Shown: positions 28,002 to 39,800, counted from the first letter of the stretch. The stretch: DNA of 64,000 bases from Scandinavium goeteborgense (GCF_003935895.2 NZ_CP054058.1:2895177-2959176), one strand, 5' to 3'. Program-made: numbers and translations. Notes: generated by a model from the letters alone, not told the origin.

Positions 28002-28982
28002 CTAGCGTTGCGTCAGGCTCACCAGTTTCTGAATCAACCGTAGGGCCTGCTCATCGTCAAAGACGGCGTCCACCGGTAAATACCACCAGTTTTCTTCGGC
28101 AAAAGCGCGACACTTCACCGCGTCTTTTTCCGTCATTATCAGCGTTTGCTTGCGGGTTGCGATTGCCTGCACATCTGCAGCGCTTAACGCCTGATGATCG
28201 CCTAGTGCCACGGTCTTCACTGGCTGCACGCCGCAGCTTTCAAGGGTGGCAAAAAAGCGTGGAGGATGACCAATTCCGGCCATGGCGACAACGTCAGTCA
28301 GCAAAGCGACGCTACGTTTTTCACCCGTTTTGAGGTTAACGGCCATACCTGGGCGCAACTGCATCGGGATTTCGCCCGCGCGCGGCACGCCACCGTTGAC
28401 GATAACCGCATCCACGCTTTTCAGGCGTGAAGCCCGTTCGCGCATGGGTCCGGCGGGCAACCACCAGCCATTGCCAAAACGGCGGACGCCATCAATCACA
28501 ACGATTTCTACATCACGCGCGAGGCGGTAATGCTGGAGACCATCGTCGGTGATGATGATTTGTAGGTCATGAGCTGCCAGTAACGCCTGGACGGCATCGC
28601 TGCGGCTGGGAGAAACAGCGACGGGCGCGCCAGTGCGTTGATAAATCAACACCGGTTCATCGCCCGCTTCGTCTGGAGTCGTGTCTGACGTTAATAGCAA
28701 CGGATAATGAGCGGCTTTGCCGCCGTAGCCGCGAGAAACAACGCCCGCTTTGATACCGTGCTGTTGAAGTTGTTCCACCAGCCAGATAGCCACTGGCGTT
28801 TTACCGTTACCGCCTGCGGTGAGATTCCCCACCACCGCTACCGGAACCGGCGCACGCCAGGCTTTCTTAATGCCTAAACGGTAGCTGAGACGAATAACGC
28901 CGCTCACCAGGCCATACAGCCAGGAGAGCGGCAACAGCAGCAGCCAGAGCGGGGATTCGCCAGACCAGATACGTGCGATCAT
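28002..28982 (-). CDS. lpxK: Tetraacyldisaccharide 4'-kinase LpxK
   Basis: LpxK phosphorylates the 4' position of the lipid A disaccharide at the inner membrane. The 326-residue protein has an N-terminal hydrophobic anchor ('[20 protein letters not shown]'), a P-loop '[12 protein letters not shown]' (about 52-63), 'VVSRGYGGK' and '[21 protein letters not shown]'. The start overlaps the msbA stop by 4 nt, the usual msbA-lpxK operon. Confidence 0.97.
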   Translation of the reverse strand: MIARIWSGESPLWLLLLPLSWLYGLVSGVIRLSYRLGIKKAWRAPVPVAVVGNLTAGGNGKTPVAIWLVEQLQQHGIKAGVVSRGYGGKAAHYPLLLTSDTTPDEAGDEPVLIYQRTGAPVAVSPSRSDAVQALLAAHDLQIIITDDGLQHYRLARDVEIVVIDGVRRFGNGWWLPAGPMRERASRLKSVDAVIVNGGVPRAGEIPMQLRPGMAVNLKTGEKRSVALLTDVVAMAGIGHPPRFFATLESCGVQPVKTVALGDHQALSAADVQAIATRKQTLIMTEKDAVKCRAFAEENWWYLPVDAVFDDEQALRLIQKLVSLTQR

Positions 28983-30727
28983 TGCCCAAATTGCATTTTA
29001 TGCAGCTGAGCATAGACGCCGCGATGTTCCAGCAGATCCTGGTGGCTACCACGCTCAACGATACGCCCATCTTCAACGACGACAATTTCATCGGCTTTTT
29101 CAATGGTGGACAGACGGTGAGCGATCACCAGAGAGGTACGGTTTTTCTGCAGTTCATCCAGCGCGGCCTGAATGGCACGTTCGGACTCGGTATCCAGGGC
29201 TGACGTCGCTTCATCCAGAATCAGGATCGGGCTGTCACGCAGCAGCGCACGGGCAATCGCGATACGCTGACGCTGACCGCCGGAAAGCAGCACGCCATTC
29301 TCACCAATCACCGTATCCAGACCGTTATCCATCTTATTGATGAAGTCCATGGCGTAAGCCATTGTCGCGGCCCGCTCAATATCTTCACGGCTGTAAAGGT
29401 CGGTCCGGGCGTAGGCAATATTATTCGCCACGGTATCGTTGAACAGATGCACGCTCTGTGAAACCAGCGCCACCTGGTCGCGCAGCGATGCCAGGGTGTA
29501 TTCGCGGATATCGTGTCCATCGAGCACAATGTTGCCGGTATCCACATCATAGAAACGCGTAATCAGACTCGCGATGGTGGACTTACCCGAACCGGAACGT
29601 CCCACCAGTGCGACAGTCTTCCCTTCAGGAACACTCAGATTAATGTCGCGCAGCGCAGGCACTTCACGGCCAGGATACGTAAAGGTGACGTCTTTAAATT
29701 CGAGATTACCCTTCGCACGTTCAACAACGCGGGTACCTTCGTCTTTTTCCTGCTCACTATCAAGGATAGCGAACAGCGTCTGACAGGCCGCCATACCGCG
29801 CTGGAACTGGGCATTGACGTTGGTCAGAGACTTCAGCGGACGCATTAACGCAATCATTGAAGAGAACACGACGGTGATGGTACCTGCGGTCAACGTTTCC
29901 ATGACGCTTGGGAAGCTCGCCGCGTAAAGTACAAAGGCCAGCGCCAGGGAGGCAATCAGCTGAATGATTGGGTCAGAGATAGAAGAAGCTGAAACCATCT
30001 TCATACCCTGCAAACGCATTTTATTGCTGACTTTATCGAAACGCTTGGTTTCGACGCCTTGGCCGCCAAACATCAGGACTTCTTTATGCCCTTTCAGCAT
30101 TTGCTCCGCACTGGTGGTCACTTGCCCCATCGTGTTTTGCATATTTTTACTGATGCTGCGGAAACGCTTGGACACATGGCGAATAGCAAAGGAGACGATC
30201 GGCGCCAGTACAATCAGGATCACCGACAGCTGCCAGCTGTACCAGAACATCATGATGAACAGGCCAATAATCGATGCCCCTTCACGCACGACAGTAATCA
30301 ATGCGCTGGAAGAGGACGAAGCAACCTGTTCGGAGTCATAGGTGATACGTGACAGCAAAGTACCGGTGGACTGTTTGTCGAAAAACGAGACCGGCATCCC
30401 CATCATATGGCCGAAAAGGCGACGGCGCATGGTCATGACCACTTTGCCTGAAACCCAGGAAATACAGTAGCTTGATACGTAGCTGGTCACACCACGGAGG
30501 ATCATCAATCCGATGACCACCAGCGGCATCCACAGCAGCACTGAGCGGTCCGTTTTCCCAAAACCATCATCCAGTAACGGTTTAAGAAGCGACAGCATAA
30601 AGGTGTCACTGGCAGCGTTAAGAACCAATGCGACTGCAGCCACGATAAGGCCAGCTTTAAAAGGCGCTATCGTTGGCCAAAGTCGGCGGAAAGTCTGCCA
30701 CGTGGAGAGATCTTTGTCGTTCTGCAT
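28979..30727 (-). CDS. msbA: Lipid A/phospholipid flippase MsbA (ABC transporter)
   Basis: MsbA flips core-lipid A across the inner membrane. The 582-residue half-transporter has a six-helix membrane domain and a C-terminal ATPase with Walker A 'GRSGSGKST', signature '[16 protein letters not shown]', Walker B '[12 protein letters not shown]' and H-loop 'VIAHRLSTI'. The length equals E. coli MsbA. First gene of the pair with lpxK, which supplies the enzyme acting two steps earlier in lipid A synthesis. Confidence 0.98.
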   Translation of the reverse strand: MQNDKDLSTWQTFRRLWPTIAPFKAGLIVAAVALVLNAASDTFMLSLLKPLLDDGFGKTDRSVLLWMPLVVIGLMILRGVTSYVSSYCISWVSGKVVMTMRRRLFGHMMGMPVSFFDKQSTGTLLSRITYDSEQVASSSSSALITVVREGASIIGLFIMMFWYSWQLSVILIVLAPIVSFAIRHVSKRFRSISKNMQNTMGQVTTSAEQMLKGHKEVLMFGGQGVETKRFDKVSNKMRLQGMKMVSASSISDPIIQLIASLALAFVLYAASFPSVMETLTAGTITVVFSSMIALMRPLKSLTNVNAQFQRGMAACQTLFAILDSEQEKDEGTRVVERAKGNLEFKDVTFTYPGREVPALRDINLSVPEGKTVALVGRSGSGKSTIASLITRFYDVDTGNIVLDGHDIREYTLASLRDQVALVSQSVHLFNDTVANNIAYARTDLYSREDIERAATMAYAMDFINKMDNGLDTVIGENGVLLSGGQRQRIAIARALLRDSPILILDEATSALDTESERAIQAALDELQKNRTSLVIAHRLSTIEKADEIVVVEDGRIVERGSHQDLLEHRGVYAQLHKMQFGQ

Positions 30728-30763
30728 TCAAAAAACCAGCTTATGTTGAGATAGCCGCACATT

Positions 30764-33025
30764 CTACCCGTTATCAACTGCATCGCCAAACCACTGATGA
30801 TACCAACGGGGGTATATTTGATCGCGTAAGCTATGGATTTGCCAACCTTCCGCTGAAAAGTTGACCGTAATCTGCCCCTGGTGAGGCGTTTCGAACCAGC
30901 GATAATGCCGCTGGCTGTATCGCGTTTTCACCTTTGGGGATGGAAAATGCCAGGCATTGTATCGCGCCATCGAAGCCAGCGCGGCCTGCCCATCAATCCG
31001 TTGAAGTAACGCCAACGAAGATGACGTCGAGCTGCCATGATGTGGCACCTGAACAAGTGTAGACGCAAGATGCTGCCAGTAATGACTGAGCATTGACATT
31101 TCTGCCGATATTTCAATATCTCCCGTCAATAAAACGCTATGCCGCCCGTCATCGACTCGTACGACACACGAGCGGTTATTGCCTTTCTCCTCTGAGCCTG
31201 GCAACGGCCAGACTGCACGGAACGTCAGCCCTTCCCAGCGCCAGCTTTCCCCTCGAAAACAGGGAAGATGCCCTTCCCACTGAAGCGGGCTTCTGACCCA
31301 CAATGCAGGCCAGGTTTTAAGCAACGTTTCGAGCCCTCCACGATGGTCGAGATGTTCGTGACTGAGAACGATGCCTTCGGGCTGCAAATGATGCCAGCGC
31401 AGCCATGGGATGATGAGTTGCTGAGCACTGTCCCCACCGGGCCAGGCAAGCCCGGTGTCATAGAGCAGCGCTTTACCGTTTCGGGCAATGACGATGGACA
31501 ATCCCTGCCCCACATCCAACATAGTCACAGACCACACCTGGAGTGGCGGCTGGCGCCAGAGCGGAAAAGTAAGCAGAGTTCCACATGTTAGTATTGAGGC
31601 AGGCCATCTGGTCCAGCCATTCAGTCGCCAGAGGATAATCGCCAGCCACGGCATGACCACAATGCCCTGCCAGCGATAATCGATATCCTGCCAGCCCTGT
31701 GGTAAAACGCGCAAAAACCAAAACAAGCCTTCGAGTAAGCGATCGGCCAACAGCCAGATATAATTTTCCATAGTCGCCGGGCCGGTAAAATGCAGCACGA
31801 TACCGGCCAGCAAAAGTGGAATTTCACCCAGCGTCACCAAAGGCACGGCCACAAGATTGGCGGGCAAAGATGTCCAGGCCATGCCGTGAAATACATTTAC
31901 TTGTAGTGGAAGCAGAAGCAGCATCAACCCTAATTGTAAATGCACTAACGAAATCAGCGCCTTTACTATGACGTTACATTGCAGGCGAAGGGGTGGCATC
32001 CACTGATACCAGAAGATCAACGTTGCAACAGCAAAGGCTGATAACCACAGGCTTTGCGCCAGAAGGGCCAAAGGATCCAACACCAGGATAGCGGCAATAC
32101 AGCACCCCCATACTTCCCATGGCGTCCATCGGCGACCACTTAAGCGCAGCAGGAGCCAGACCCCGGCTGCAATAATGGTACGCAGCGCTGGAGGCTGTAA
32201 CCCACTCAACCACGCATAAATCAACGCCACAATAAAGCTGACACAAAGGGGCATTCGCCAGTCAATCCAGCGGCACGGCAATACCCGTTGGATGCCTCGA
32301 ATGATGGCCCAGCCGAGCATTGCCACCAGAGAAATATGCAACCCGGAGATGGCCATCAGATGCGAGGTCCCCGTTTGCTGTAATAGACGTTTTATTTCCG
32401 CAGGGACATCGGCACGCTCGCCCACAGCCAGTGCCAGCATCACCTGTTGCCACGGATAGGGCTCGAGCGCTTTCGCTAACGAGGAAACAAACCGTGACCG
32501 CAGGCTGCACTGCCCATCTACGATATGTGCCTGCGCAAATCGTCCGGTTAATGGGCGATGTAATGAAAGCGCGTGGCGCTGGCTATCGAACATGCCTTCG
32601 TTGAGTAAACCGTGTACCGCCCGAGCTTTGATGGTCATTTGCCAGATTTGCCCTGCGCAGCCCTTTTCCGGCAGTGCCTGGCCGTAAAGCGCGATGCCCG
32701 GTGCAGGGAGTTGACGCTGGCCGTTGATCCGTAGCAGTTTGCCGTAATAGCTGGTTTCACCGTCCGTGGCGGTGATCGCCACTTCAGCCTGCATCAGCTT
32801 CCCGGATAGCGTATTAGCTGGAAAGATAATCTTCTGCGCGGAAAAAACACCCCAGCAGAAAAAGAGCGCCGTGAGACCCACCGTTCTGAAACGCCGAGCA
32901 ATAATAACGAGCGCTATTGCCATTAACGTTATCGCGCCAGTAACGGCTATCGAAGGTAACTCGGGTAACCAAAGCAGTGGGCAAATGCCAATGATGGCGC
33001 TGATGGCTATTGTGGGTAATCGCAT
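30764..33025 (-). CDS. ycaI: ComEC/Rec2-family DNA-uptake channel protein (YcaI)
   Basis: A 753-residue polytopic membrane protein of the ComEC/Rec2 family, which carries single-stranded DNA across the inner membrane in competent bacteria. There is an N-terminal DUF4131 region, the competence domain with 'SHLMAISGLHISLVAMLGW', many membrane segments, and a C-terminal metallo-beta-lactamase-like domain ('MLDVGQGLSIVIARNGKALLYDTG', 'LSHEHLDHRGGLETLL', 'VPHHGSSTS'). All domains are intact. Role in enterics is uncertain since they are not naturally competent in the classical way. Confidence 0.93.
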   Translation of the reverse strand: MRLPTIAISAIIGICPLLWLPELPSIAVTGAITLMAIALVIIARRFRTVGLTALFFCWGVFSAQKIIFPANTLSGKLMQAEVAITATDGETSYYGKLLRINGQRQLPAPGIALYGQALPEKGCAGQIWQMTIKARAVHGLLNEGMFDSQRHALSLHRPLTGRFAQAHIVDGQCSLRSRFVSSLAKALEPYPWQQVMLALAVGERADVPAEIKRLLQQTGTSHLMAISGLHISLVAMLGWAIIRGIQRVLPCRWIDWRMPLCVSFIVALIYAWLSGLQPPALRTIIAAGVWLLLRLSGRRWTPWEVWGCCIAAILVLDPLALLAQSLWLSAFAVATLIFWYQWMPPLRLQCNVIVKALISLVHLQLGLMLLLLPLQVNVFHGMAWTSLPANLVAVPLVTLGEIPLLLAGIVLHFTGPATMENYIWLLADRLLEGLFWFLRVLPQGWQDIDYRWQGIVVMPWLAIILWRLNGWTRWPASILTCGTLLTFPLWRQPPLQVWSVTMLDVGQGLSIVIARNGKALLYDTGLAWPGGDSAQQLIIPWLRWHHLQPEGIVLSHEHLDHRGGLETLLKTWPALWVRSPLQWEGHLPCFRGESWRWEGLTFRAVWPLPGSEEKGNNRSCVVRVDDGRHSVLLTGDIEISAEMSMLSHYWQHLASTLVQVPHHGSSTSSSLALLQRIDGQAALASMARYNAWHFPSPKVKTRYSQRHYRWFETPHQGQITVNFSAEGWQIHSLRDQIYPRWYHQWFGDAVDNG

Positions 33026-33207
33026 GACACCTCCCTGTCGCGAGCAGTGTCTTGCTTTTAGGTAGGCGAGTCTTCAGACAAAAACAGACGCTGCGAGGAG
33101 GGTTCCAGTAAATCGATGTGGTTGCATAGAATACGTTGCGATTTACGAGGCTCATTCCAAATAATCGGTTGGTTATCGCCTCACACAAGCTGCGTATTCC
33201 AGAAACG

Positions 33208-33233
33208 AAAAAAGCACCCTGTAGGTGCTTTCT
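33208..33233 (-). terminator. Terminator of ihfB
   Basis: On the minus strand AAAGCACC-TACA-GGGTGCTTT continues into TTTCG about 35 bp past the ihfB stop. Confidence 0.8.
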
Positions 33234-33267
33234 TCTCGTTCAAGTTTCGCGGGATATCCGCAATAAC

Positions 33268-33552
33268 TCAATCGTAAATATTGGCGCGATCGCGCAATTC
33301 TTTCCCCGGCTTAAAGTGCGGAACGTATTTACCTTCCAGCTCTACTTTATCGCCTGTTTTCGGGTTACGCCCAACGCGTGGGGCGCGGTAATGCAAAGAG
33401 AAACTACCGAAACCGCGGATTTCAATGCGCTCGCCCTGGGCTAGCGTAGAGGCCATATGCTCCAGCATCTCTTTCACAGCATCTTCAACCGCTTTCGCAG
33501 GGATGTGAGATTGCTGGCTTGCAAGTCTTTCGATGAGCTCTGACTTGGTCAT
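33268..33552 (-). CDS. ihfB: Integration host factor beta subunit
   Basis: A 94-residue HU/IHF-family DNA-bending protein. The conserved arm and loop are visible ('[48 protein letters not shown]'), including the Pro that intercalates in DNA in 'RNPKTG'. The length equals E. coli IhfB. IHF heterodimers bend DNA at promoters, origins and phage attachment sites. It follows rpsA, as in E. coli. Confidence 0.98.
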   Translation of the reverse strand: MTKSELIERLASQQSHIPAKAVEDAVKEMLEHMASTLAQGERIEIRGFGSFSLHYRAPRVGRNPKTGDKVELEGKYVPHFKPGKELRDRANIYD

Positions 33553-33597
33553 GATTCCTCCGGTTTCCTTTCAGGAAAGTATAAGCTAACAGCTTGA

Positions 33598-33623
33598 ACA
33601 AGGGCGGCCGTAGCCGCCCTTTG
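33598..33623 (-). terminator. Hairpin between rpsA and ihfB
   Basis: AAGGGCGGC-CGTA-GCCGCCCTT is a perfect stem of 9 bp, 60 bp after the rpsA stop. On the minus strand only TTGTTC follows, so it may attenuate rather than fully end transcription. On the plus strand the flanking TTGTTGTTG is more T-rich. Confidence 0.55.
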
Positions 33624-33682
33624 TTGTTGATTACAGGACGAATCCTGCAATCTGTCAAGTTACTCGGTGAAGAGTGACCTGA

Positions 33683-35356
33683 TTACTCGCCTTTAGCTGC
33701 TTTAAATGCTTCAGCCATAGCGTTGGAGAAGTTGCTTTCTTCCTGTTTGTTGTTAACAGTAGCGATTGCATCTTTCTCGTCAGCTTCGTCTTTAGCACGT
33801 ACAGACAGGCTGATTGCACGGTTCTTACGGTCAACACCGGTGAATTTAGCTTCAACGTCGTCGCCTACGTTCAGAACCAGAGTTGCATCTTCAACGCGGT
33901 CACGTGATGCTTCAGAAGCACGCAGGTAACCTTCAACGCCGTCAGCCAGCTCTACGGTTGCGCCTTTAGCGTCAACTGCAGTTACTTTACCGTTAACGAT
34001 AGCGCCTTTCTTGTTCAGAGCAACCCAGTTGTTGAACGGATCTTCAGCCAGCTGTTTCACGCCCAGGGAGATGCGCTCACGCTCTGCGTCAACCTGCAGA
34101 ACAACGGCAGCGATTTCGTCGCCTTTCTTGTATTCACGAACTGCTTCTTCGCCTGCAACGTTCCAGGAGATGTCAGACAGGTGAACCAGACCGTCGATGC
34201 CGCCGTCCAGGCCGATGAAGATACCGAAGTCAGTGATAGACTTGATTTTACCTTCAACGCGATCGCCCTTGTTGTGGGTTTCTGCGAACAGCTGCCATGG
34301 GTTAGATTTGCACTGCTTCAGACCCAGGGAGATACGACGACGTTCTTCGTCGATGTCCAGAACCATAACTTCCACTACATCACCAACGTTAACAACTTTG
34401 GATGGGTGGATGTTTTTGTTGGTCCAGTCCATTTCGGAAACGTGTACCAGGCCTTCAACGCCTTCTTCGATTTCAACAAAGCAGCCGTAGTCGGTCAGGT
34501 TGGTCACGCGACCAGTCAGTTTGGTACCTTCTGGGTAACGCTTAGCGATAGCTACCCATGGATCTTCGCCCAGCTGCTTCAGACCCAGAGAAACACGGGT
34601 ACGCTCGCGGTCGAACTTCAGCACTTTAACAGTGATTTCGTCGCCAACGTTCACGATTTCGCTTGGGTGTTTAACGCGTTTCCACGCCATATCAGTGATG
34701 TGCAGCAGGCCGTCTACGCCGCCCAGGTCAACGAATGCGCCGTAGTCAGTGAGGTTCTTAACGATACCTTTAACTTCCATGCCTTCCTGGAGGTTTTCGA
34801 GCAGCTGATCACGTTCTGCGCTGTTTTCGGATTCGATAACGGCACGACGGGAAACAACAACGTTGTTACGCTTCTGGTCCAGCTTGATAACTTTGAACTC
34901 AAGCTCTTTGCCTTCCAGGTGCAGCGTATCGCGAACTGGACGCACGTCTACCAGTGAACCTGGCAGGAACGCACGAATACCGTTCAGCTCAACAGTGAAG
35001 CCACCTTTAACTTTGCCGTTGATAACACCAACAACAGTTTCAGCGTCTTCGTATGCTTTTTCCAGCGTGATCCAAGCTTCGTGACGCTTAGCTTTCTCAC
35101 GGGACAGCAGGGTTTCGCCGAAGCCGTCTTCTACTGCGTCCAGCGCAACGTCAACTTCGTCACCGACCTGGATTTCCAGCTCGCCCTGGGCGTTTTTGAA
35201 CTGCTCTGCCGGGATGGCGGATTCAGATTTCAGACCGGCGTCAACCAGTACGATATCTTTATCAATAGCAACAACAACACCACGAACGATGGAACCCGGA
35301 CGGGTTTCGATTGTTTTTAAGGATTCTTCAAATAGTTGAGCAAAAGATTCAGTCAT
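33683..35356 (-). CDS. rpsA: 30S ribosomal protein S1
   Basis: S1 binds mRNA leaders and brings them to the 30S subunit. The 557 residues contain six S1 (OB-fold) repeats, seen by the recurring 'G..v.G.V..i.dyGafVdl.gg.dGLlHiSd' pattern (for instance '[27 protein letters not shown]'). The length equals E. coli S1. It follows cmk, as in the conserved cmk-rpsA-ihfB arrangement. Confidence 0.98.
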   Translation of the reverse strand: MTESFAQLFEESLKTIETRPGSIVRGVVVAIDKDIVLVDAGLKSESAIPAEQFKNAQGELEIQVGDEVDVALDAVEDGFGETLLSREKAKRHEAWITLEKAYEDAETVVGVINGKVKGGFTVELNGIRAFLPGSLVDVRPVRDTLHLEGKELEFKVIKLDQKRNNVVVSRRAVIESENSAERDQLLENLQEGMEVKGIVKNLTDYGAFVDLGGVDGLLHITDMAWKRVKHPSEIVNVGDEITVKVLKFDRERTRVSLGLKQLGEDPWVAIAKRYPEGTKLTGRVTNLTDYGCFVEIEEGVEGLVHVSEMDWTNKNIHPSKVVNVGDVVEVMVLDIDEERRRISLGLKQCKSNPWQLFAETHNKGDRVEGKIKSITDFGIFIGLDGGIDGLVHLSDISWNVAGEEAVREYKKGDEIAAVVLQVDAERERISLGVKQLAEDPFNNWVALNKKGAIVNGKVTAVDAKGATVELADGVEGYLRASEASRDRVEDATLVLNVGDDVEAKFTGVDRKNRAISLSVRAKDEADEKDAIATVNNKQEESNFSNAMAEAFKAAKGE

Positions 35357-35481
35357 GTTTAATCTTCGAAGTTAGATTTAACGTCCACCTGACACCATGT
35401 CGGATGGGGTTGTTTAACATACCCGCTCACAATCCATTGCAGCGGGGGTACTACAAATTCGGAGGCTCGCTTATCTTTTAA

Positions 35482-36165
35482 TCAGACAGCAGCCAGTTTT
35501 TGGCGCGCGTATTGTAACGCTTTTTCAATCACTTGCTCAATGCTTAATCGTGTTGAATCCAGGACTAAAGCATCAGCAGCGGGAACTAACGGTGCCACCG
35601 CACGGTTGCGGTCACGGTCATCGCGTTCCTTTATCTCGACCAAAAGGCGTTCAAAGTTAACACTAAAGCCCTTTTCCTGCAACTGAAGCATACGGCGTTG
35701 AGCACGTTCTTCCGGGGAAGCGTCAAGGAAAATTTTGACCGGGGCATCGGTAAACACCACGGTTCCCATATCGCGTCCGTCGGCAATCAGGCCCGGGGCT
35801 TCACGGAATGCGCGTTGGCGCCGCAACAAAGCTTCACGTACACGTGGGAACGCAGCCACCTGAGAGGCCGCATTTGCAACGTCCTGAGTGCGGATTTCGC
35901 CACTAACATCTTCACCCTCGAGGATAACCTCAAGGTTGCCGTCGGTCGAAACAAAACGAACATCCAGATGTGCCGCCAGTGGGACCAGCGCTTCTTCGGA
36001 GGTCACGTCGACGTGATGATGTAAAGCCGCCAGAGCCAGAACGCGATAAATAGCGCCAGAATCCAGCAGGTGCCATTGCAGTGCTTCCGCCATGGCTTTG
36101 CACAGCGTGCCTTTCCCGGCGCCGCTAGGCCCGTCAATGGTAATTACCGGGGCAATTGCCGTCAT
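35482..36165 (-). CDS. cmk: Cytidylate kinase
   Basis: Cmk phosphorylates CMP and dCMP. The 227-residue product begins '[21 protein letters not shown]' with Walker A 'GPSGAGKGT'; '[14 protein letters not shown]', '[12 protein letters not shown]' and '[18 protein letters not shown]' (NMP-binding and lid) follow. The ATG at 36165 is chosen over the one 15 nt upstream because it gives the E. coli start and length and GAAGGAGA lies just ahead. In E. coli ycaL lies between cmk and aroA; here only 185 bp remain and ycaL is absent. Confidence 0.97.
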   Translation of the reverse strand: MTAIAPVITIDGPSGAGKGTLCKAMAEALQWHLLDSGAIYRVLALAALHHHVDVTSEEALVPLAAHLDVRFVSTDGNLEVILEGEDVSGEIRTQDVANAASQVAAFPRVREALLRRQRAFREAPGLIADGRDMGTVVFTDAPVKIFLDASPEERAQRRMLQLQEKGFSVNFERLLVEIKERDDRDRNRAVAPLVPAADALVLDSTRLSIEQVIEKALQYARQKLAAV

Positions 36166-36310
36166 CGTTATCTCCTTCAATCAGGGCGTCTGTTACTTAA
36201 ACGCCGCGCATTATACTCGCCAAAGTGCCAGTCCGTTAATGTTGCGTGCAAAATGCGGAATAATGGCTACCTATCGCACAATAATTGGGCAAGTATAGAT
36301 CAGATGCGGA

Positions 36311-36339
36311 CAGAAAAACGCCGACCAGACGGTCGGCGC
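36311..36339 (-). terminator. Terminator of serC-aroA
   Basis: On the minus strand CGCCGACC-GTCT-GGTCGGCG is followed by TTTTTC, 12 bp past the aroA stop. Confidence 0.85.
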
Positions 36340-36350
36340 AGGAGGCAAAA

Positions 36351-37634
36351 TCAGGCAGGGGTGCTTATGCGAGCGAGTTGTTCGAAATAATCCGGGAAAG
36401 TTTTCGCCGTACATTTCGGATCAAGAATGGTCACCGGCGTGTCGGATAACGCCACCAGTGAGAAACACATCGCCATACGATGATCGTTATACGTGCCGAT
36501 CTCCGCGAAAGTCAGATGCGCTGGCGGAGTGACGCGAATGTAGTCTTCGCCCTCTTCCACTTCCGCACCCACTTTACGCAGTTCTGTCGCCATCGCGAAC
36601 AAGCGGTCGGTTTCTTTTACACGCCAGTTATAGATGTTACGCAGCGTCGTTGTGCCTTTGGCAAACAGCGCGGCCGTAGCGATAGTCATCGCCGCATCCG
36701 GAATATGGTTCATATCCATGTCGATGGCGGTTAGTTCAGCGCCTGTGCAGGCGATGAAGTCATCACCCCAAGTCACGGTCGCGCCCATTTTTTCCAGCAC
36801 ATCGGCAAAACGGATATCGCCCTGCACGCTGTTGCGTCCGATTCCGGTTACTTTTACCGTGCCGCCTTTGATAGCACCCGCGGCGAGGAAATACGACGCA
36901 GAGGAGGCATCGCCTTCCACCAGATACGCGCCCGGTGACTGATAATGCTGTCCGCCTTTGACGATAAAACGCTGATAGTTCTGATTATCCACCTTCACGC
37001 CGAAAGTATTCATCAGATGCAGCGTGATATCGATGTACGGCTTAGAAACCAGATCGCCTTTAATGGTGATAACGGTATCTTGCGCAGCCAGCGGCGCAGT
37101 CATTAACAACGCCGTCAGGAACTGGCTGGACACGCTGCCATCAACGGCGACTTCGCCACCGACAAAACCGCCCTTAAGGCGCAGCGGCGGGTAGTTTTCC
37201 TGCTCAAGATATTCAATCTGTGCCCCACCCTGACGCAGCGCGTCAACCAGATGCCCAATCGGACGCTCTTTCATCCGCGGTTCACCGGTCAGCACGATAT
37301 CGTTACTGCCCAGGCACAATGCCGCCGCTAGTGGGCGCATTGCTGTTCCGGCGTTACCCAGGAACAGTTCCAGTGCAGCCTCTGCTTTCAACGGGCCACC
37401 GTTGCCGGTCACTTCACAGCGTGTGCGATCGGAAGACAGAGTGTACTGAACGCCCAACGCGGTCAGGGCATTGAGCATGTGGCGCACATCGTCACTGTCC
37501 AGAAGATTGGTCAGGACGGTGGTGCCACGGCCCAGAGCCGCCAGCAGCAATGCGCGGTTTGAGACGCTTTTTGAACCAGGTAAATTGATGGTGCCGTCTA
37601 CATGCGCGATGGGTTGTAACGTCAGGGATTCCAT
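36351..37634 (-). CDS. aroA: 3-phosphoshikimate 1-carboxyvinyltransferase (EPSP synthase)
   Basis: AroA transfers the enolpyruvyl group of PEP to shikimate-3-phosphate in aromatic amino-acid synthesis. The 427-residue form beginning '[23 protein letters not shown]' matches E. coli; three extra residues of the longer reading are dropped. The PEP loop '[17 protein letters not shown]' has Gly96, Thr97 and Pro101, the standard glyphosate-sensitive (class I) residues. It follows serC with a hairpin in between, the mixed-function serC-aroA operon. Confidence 0.98.
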   Translation of the reverse strand: MESLTLQPIAHVDGTINLPGSKSVSNRALLLAALGRGTTVLTNLLDSDDVRHMLNALTALGVQYTLSSDRTRCEVTGNGGPLKAEAALELFLGNAGTAMRPLAAALCLGSNDIVLTGEPRMKERPIGHLVDALRQGGAQIEYLEQENYPPLRLKGGFVGGEVAVDGSVSSQFLTALLMTAPLAAQDTVITIKGDLVSKPYIDITLHLMNTFGVKVDNQNYQRFIVKGGQHYQSPGAYLVEGDASSASYFLAAGAIKGGTVKVTGIGRNSVQGDIRFADVLEKMGATVTWGDDFIACTGAELTAIDMDMNHIPDAAMTIATAALFAKGTTTLRNIYNWRVKETDRLFAMATELRKVGAEVEEGEDYIRVTPPAHLTFAEIGTYNDHRMAMCFSLVALSDTPVTILDPKCTAKTFPDYFEQLARISTPA

Positions 37635-37659
37635 GAAACTCAACTCTCAAAAGCAGAAA

Positions 37660-37688
37660 ATAAAAAACCCCGCAGGCCCGCTGCGGGG
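37660..37688 (-). terminator. Intra-operon attenuator/terminator between serC and aroA
   Basis: On the minus strand CCCCGCA-GCGGGCC-TGCGGGG is followed by TTTTTTA, directly after the serC stop and ahead of aroA. The serC-aroA operon of E. coli also has a terminator here that lets only part of transcription through, so the same role is likely. Confidence 0.8.
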
Positions 37689-37703
37689 ATGAAAACAGGA
37701 ATA

Positions 37704-38792
37704 TTAACCGTGGCGGCGTTCGAATTCTTTCATGAAGTCGGTCAGCGCCTGAACGCCCGCCAGCGGCATGGCGTTATAAATAGAGGCGCGCATTCCACCG
37801 ACCACGCGATGGCCTTTCAGTGCATGCAGGCCCGCGGCAAAGGATTCTTCAAGGAACAGTTTATCCAGTGCGCTGTCGGCCAGCTGGAACGGCACGTTCA
37901 TACGGGAACGGTTGGCTGCGGCCACGTCGTTACGGTAGAAATCGCTGTTATCGATAGTGCCGTACAGCAGTTCCGATTTTTGCTGGTTGATGCGGTTCAT
38001 GACGTCTAAACCGCCCTGCGCTTTCAGCCATTTAAAGACCAGGCCAGACAGATACCAGGCAAACGTCGGCGGCGTGTTGAACATCGAATCGTTGTCGTTC
38101 AGCACGGTGTAATCAATGATTGATGGGCAGGCGGCGTGGGCTTTACCCAGCAGATCCTCACGCACGATAACCAGCGTCAAACCGGCCGGGCCGATATTTT
38201 TCTGCGCACCCGCGTAAATCACGCCAAAGCGGCTGACATCAAGCGGGCTGGATAGAATCGTGGAGGAGTAATCTGCGGCAACCACAACGTCTTTGCCGAA
38301 ATCGGGGACTTCATCAATGGCGATGCCGTCAATAGTTTCGTTCGGGCAATAGTGCAGATAGGCTGCGTTGTCAGAGAGCTGCCAGTCGCGCATCGGCTTC
38401 ACCCCACGCAAACCATCAACGGTGACTTTGGCGTCAATGACGTTTGGCGTGCAGTATTTTTTCGCTTCTTTTACCGCACTGGCCGCCCAGTAACCGGCAT
38501 CCACGTAATCTGCCGTGGTTTTGTCGCCCAGCAGATTCAGCGGAACGCCCGCGAACTGGCCGCGACCACCGCCATGGCAGAACAGGACTTTATAATTGGA
38601 AGGGATTTTCAGCAGGTCGCGGAAATCTTTTTCTGCTTCTTCGGCCACCTGGATGAACTCTTTACCACGATGGCTAATTTCCATTACCGAGGTACCCAAA
38701 CCCTGCCAGTCGCAGAGTTCCTGTTGGGCCTGTTGAAGCACATCCGCCGGAAGCATTGCCGGACCAGAACTAAAATTAAAGACCTGAGTCAT
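37704..38792 (-). CDS. serC: Phosphoserine aminotransferase
   Basis: SerC is a PLP enzyme converting 3-phosphohydroxypyruvate to phosphoserine, and also acts in pyridoxal phosphate synthesis. The 362 residues start '[19 protein letters not shown]' and carry the PLP lysine Lys198 in '[15 protein letters not shown]', plus '[18 protein letters not shown]' binding phosphate. The length matches E. coli. It is the first gene of the serC-aroA operon. Confidence 0.98.
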   Translation of the reverse strand: MTQVFNFSSGPAMLPADVLQQAQQELCDWQGLGTSVMEISHRGKEFIQVAEEAEKDFRDLLKIPSNYKVLFCHGGGRGQFAGVPLNLLGDKTTADYVDAGYWAASAVKEAKKYCTPNVIDAKVTVDGLRGVKPMRDWQLSDNAAYLHYCPNETIDGIAIDEVPDFGKDVVVAADYSSTILSSPLDVSRFGVIYAGAQKNIGPAGLTLVIVREDLLGKAHAACPSIIDYTVLNDNDSMFNTPPTFAWYLSGLVFKWLKAQGGLDVMNRINQQKSELLYGTIDNSDFYRNDVAAANRSRMNVPFQLADSALDKLFLEESFAAGLHALKGHRVVGGMRASIYNAMPLAGVQALTDFMKEFERRHG

Positions 38793-38970
38793 TTCCCCTC
38801 ACCACGCTATACACGTTATCAGCCCGTAGGCATAAGTTATTCCTGTGGCTATCGGTTTTACCATTCAGTGACACACGCCGCAATGGCTAATACTCGCGAG
38901 CCGAAAAATGCGGTCAAGCTCACACAACAGAATATGCCAGCTTGACGTCACAATGCCGACAATTTGCCTG

Positions 38971-39663
38971 TCAGGTGATGCGTTTTGCCCGGCTGGCCTT
39001 CGCCCATTCGGGATGTGCGCAGCGAGGGCATAATTGATGATCGCCCGCATGCATATGGAATATTGCACTGCACCGTGTGCAGGCATAATCGTTCTCTTCC
39101 GGCATCGTTTTGAAACGCTCCACGCATTTCCCCGGCAAAATCGGCAAGCCAGCTTTTACCTCATCGTCGCTAAAAAAGTAGACGCTGATTTGGCCATTTG
39201 TCTCCATTATCGCCCGCTTGACCTGGCCCAGATGTTCAATCCCGTTCAGACGCAGTTCCATAAAAAATTCAAACTCGGTCAGGTTTTCTGCTCGCAGCTT
39301 CTCCCAGGCAAGTTCCCCTTCGTCCACCACGACCACCGGTTTACCCTCGAACAAATCTTCCAGTTTCTCGCTGTGCGCCATCAGCCACATCACAAGCCGG
39401 TAGAGCACGGCCAGGGTTACAAAGACAATGAATACCGGCAGCATCGGGACGTCGTCATAGAACGCCACGTCTCCCGCCGCAGAGCCTAACGTCAGGATGA
39501 TGAGCACTTCAAAGAGCGACATTTGGCGCACGCCACGACGTCCGGTAATTTTTAAAAACAGGAATACCAGCACGAAGGTATAAAGGCTACGCAGGGCTAC
39601 TTCCCCGAGAAATTCCACGGGGACTTTATCGAATGCCATTCGGTGCAGATCAAACGCTTGCAT
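38971..39663 (-). CDS. ycaP: YcaP, DUF421 inner-membrane protein
   Basis: A 230-residue protein with three N-terminal membrane segments ('LYTFVLVFLFLKITG', 'LFEVLIILTLGSAAGDVAFY', 'MLPVFIVFVTLAVLYRLVMWLM'), a DUF421 cytoplasmic domain ('LEDLFEGKPVVVVDEGELAWEKL'), and a C-terminal zinc-ribbon-like tail with Cys pairs 'CTRC' and 'CPRC'. It aligns throughout with E. coli YcaP. Function unknown. It diverges from ycaO. Confidence 0.93.
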   Translation of the reverse strand: MQAFDLHRMAFDKVPVEFLGEVALRSLYTFVLVFLFLKITGRRGVRQMSLFEVLIILTLGSAAGDVAFYDDVPMLPVFIVFVTLAVLYRLVMWLMAHSEKLEDLFEGKPVVVVDEGELAWEKLRAENLTEFEFFMELRLNGIEHLGQVKRAIMETNGQISVYFFSDDEVKAGLPILPGKCVERFKTMPEENDYACTRCSAIFHMHAGDHQLCPRCAHPEWAKASRAKRIT

Positions 39664-39800
39664 TTTAGTTGCCTGAACAGTGAGTTATAGCTTCTAAGCG
39701 TAGCCGAGCCTTTTATTTTCGCCGCCCGCGCCGGGACGATAGCGCCTGACACGCAAAACCCGTATCATTGCGCGCTTTCCGTACGATAAAAGTGATCGCC

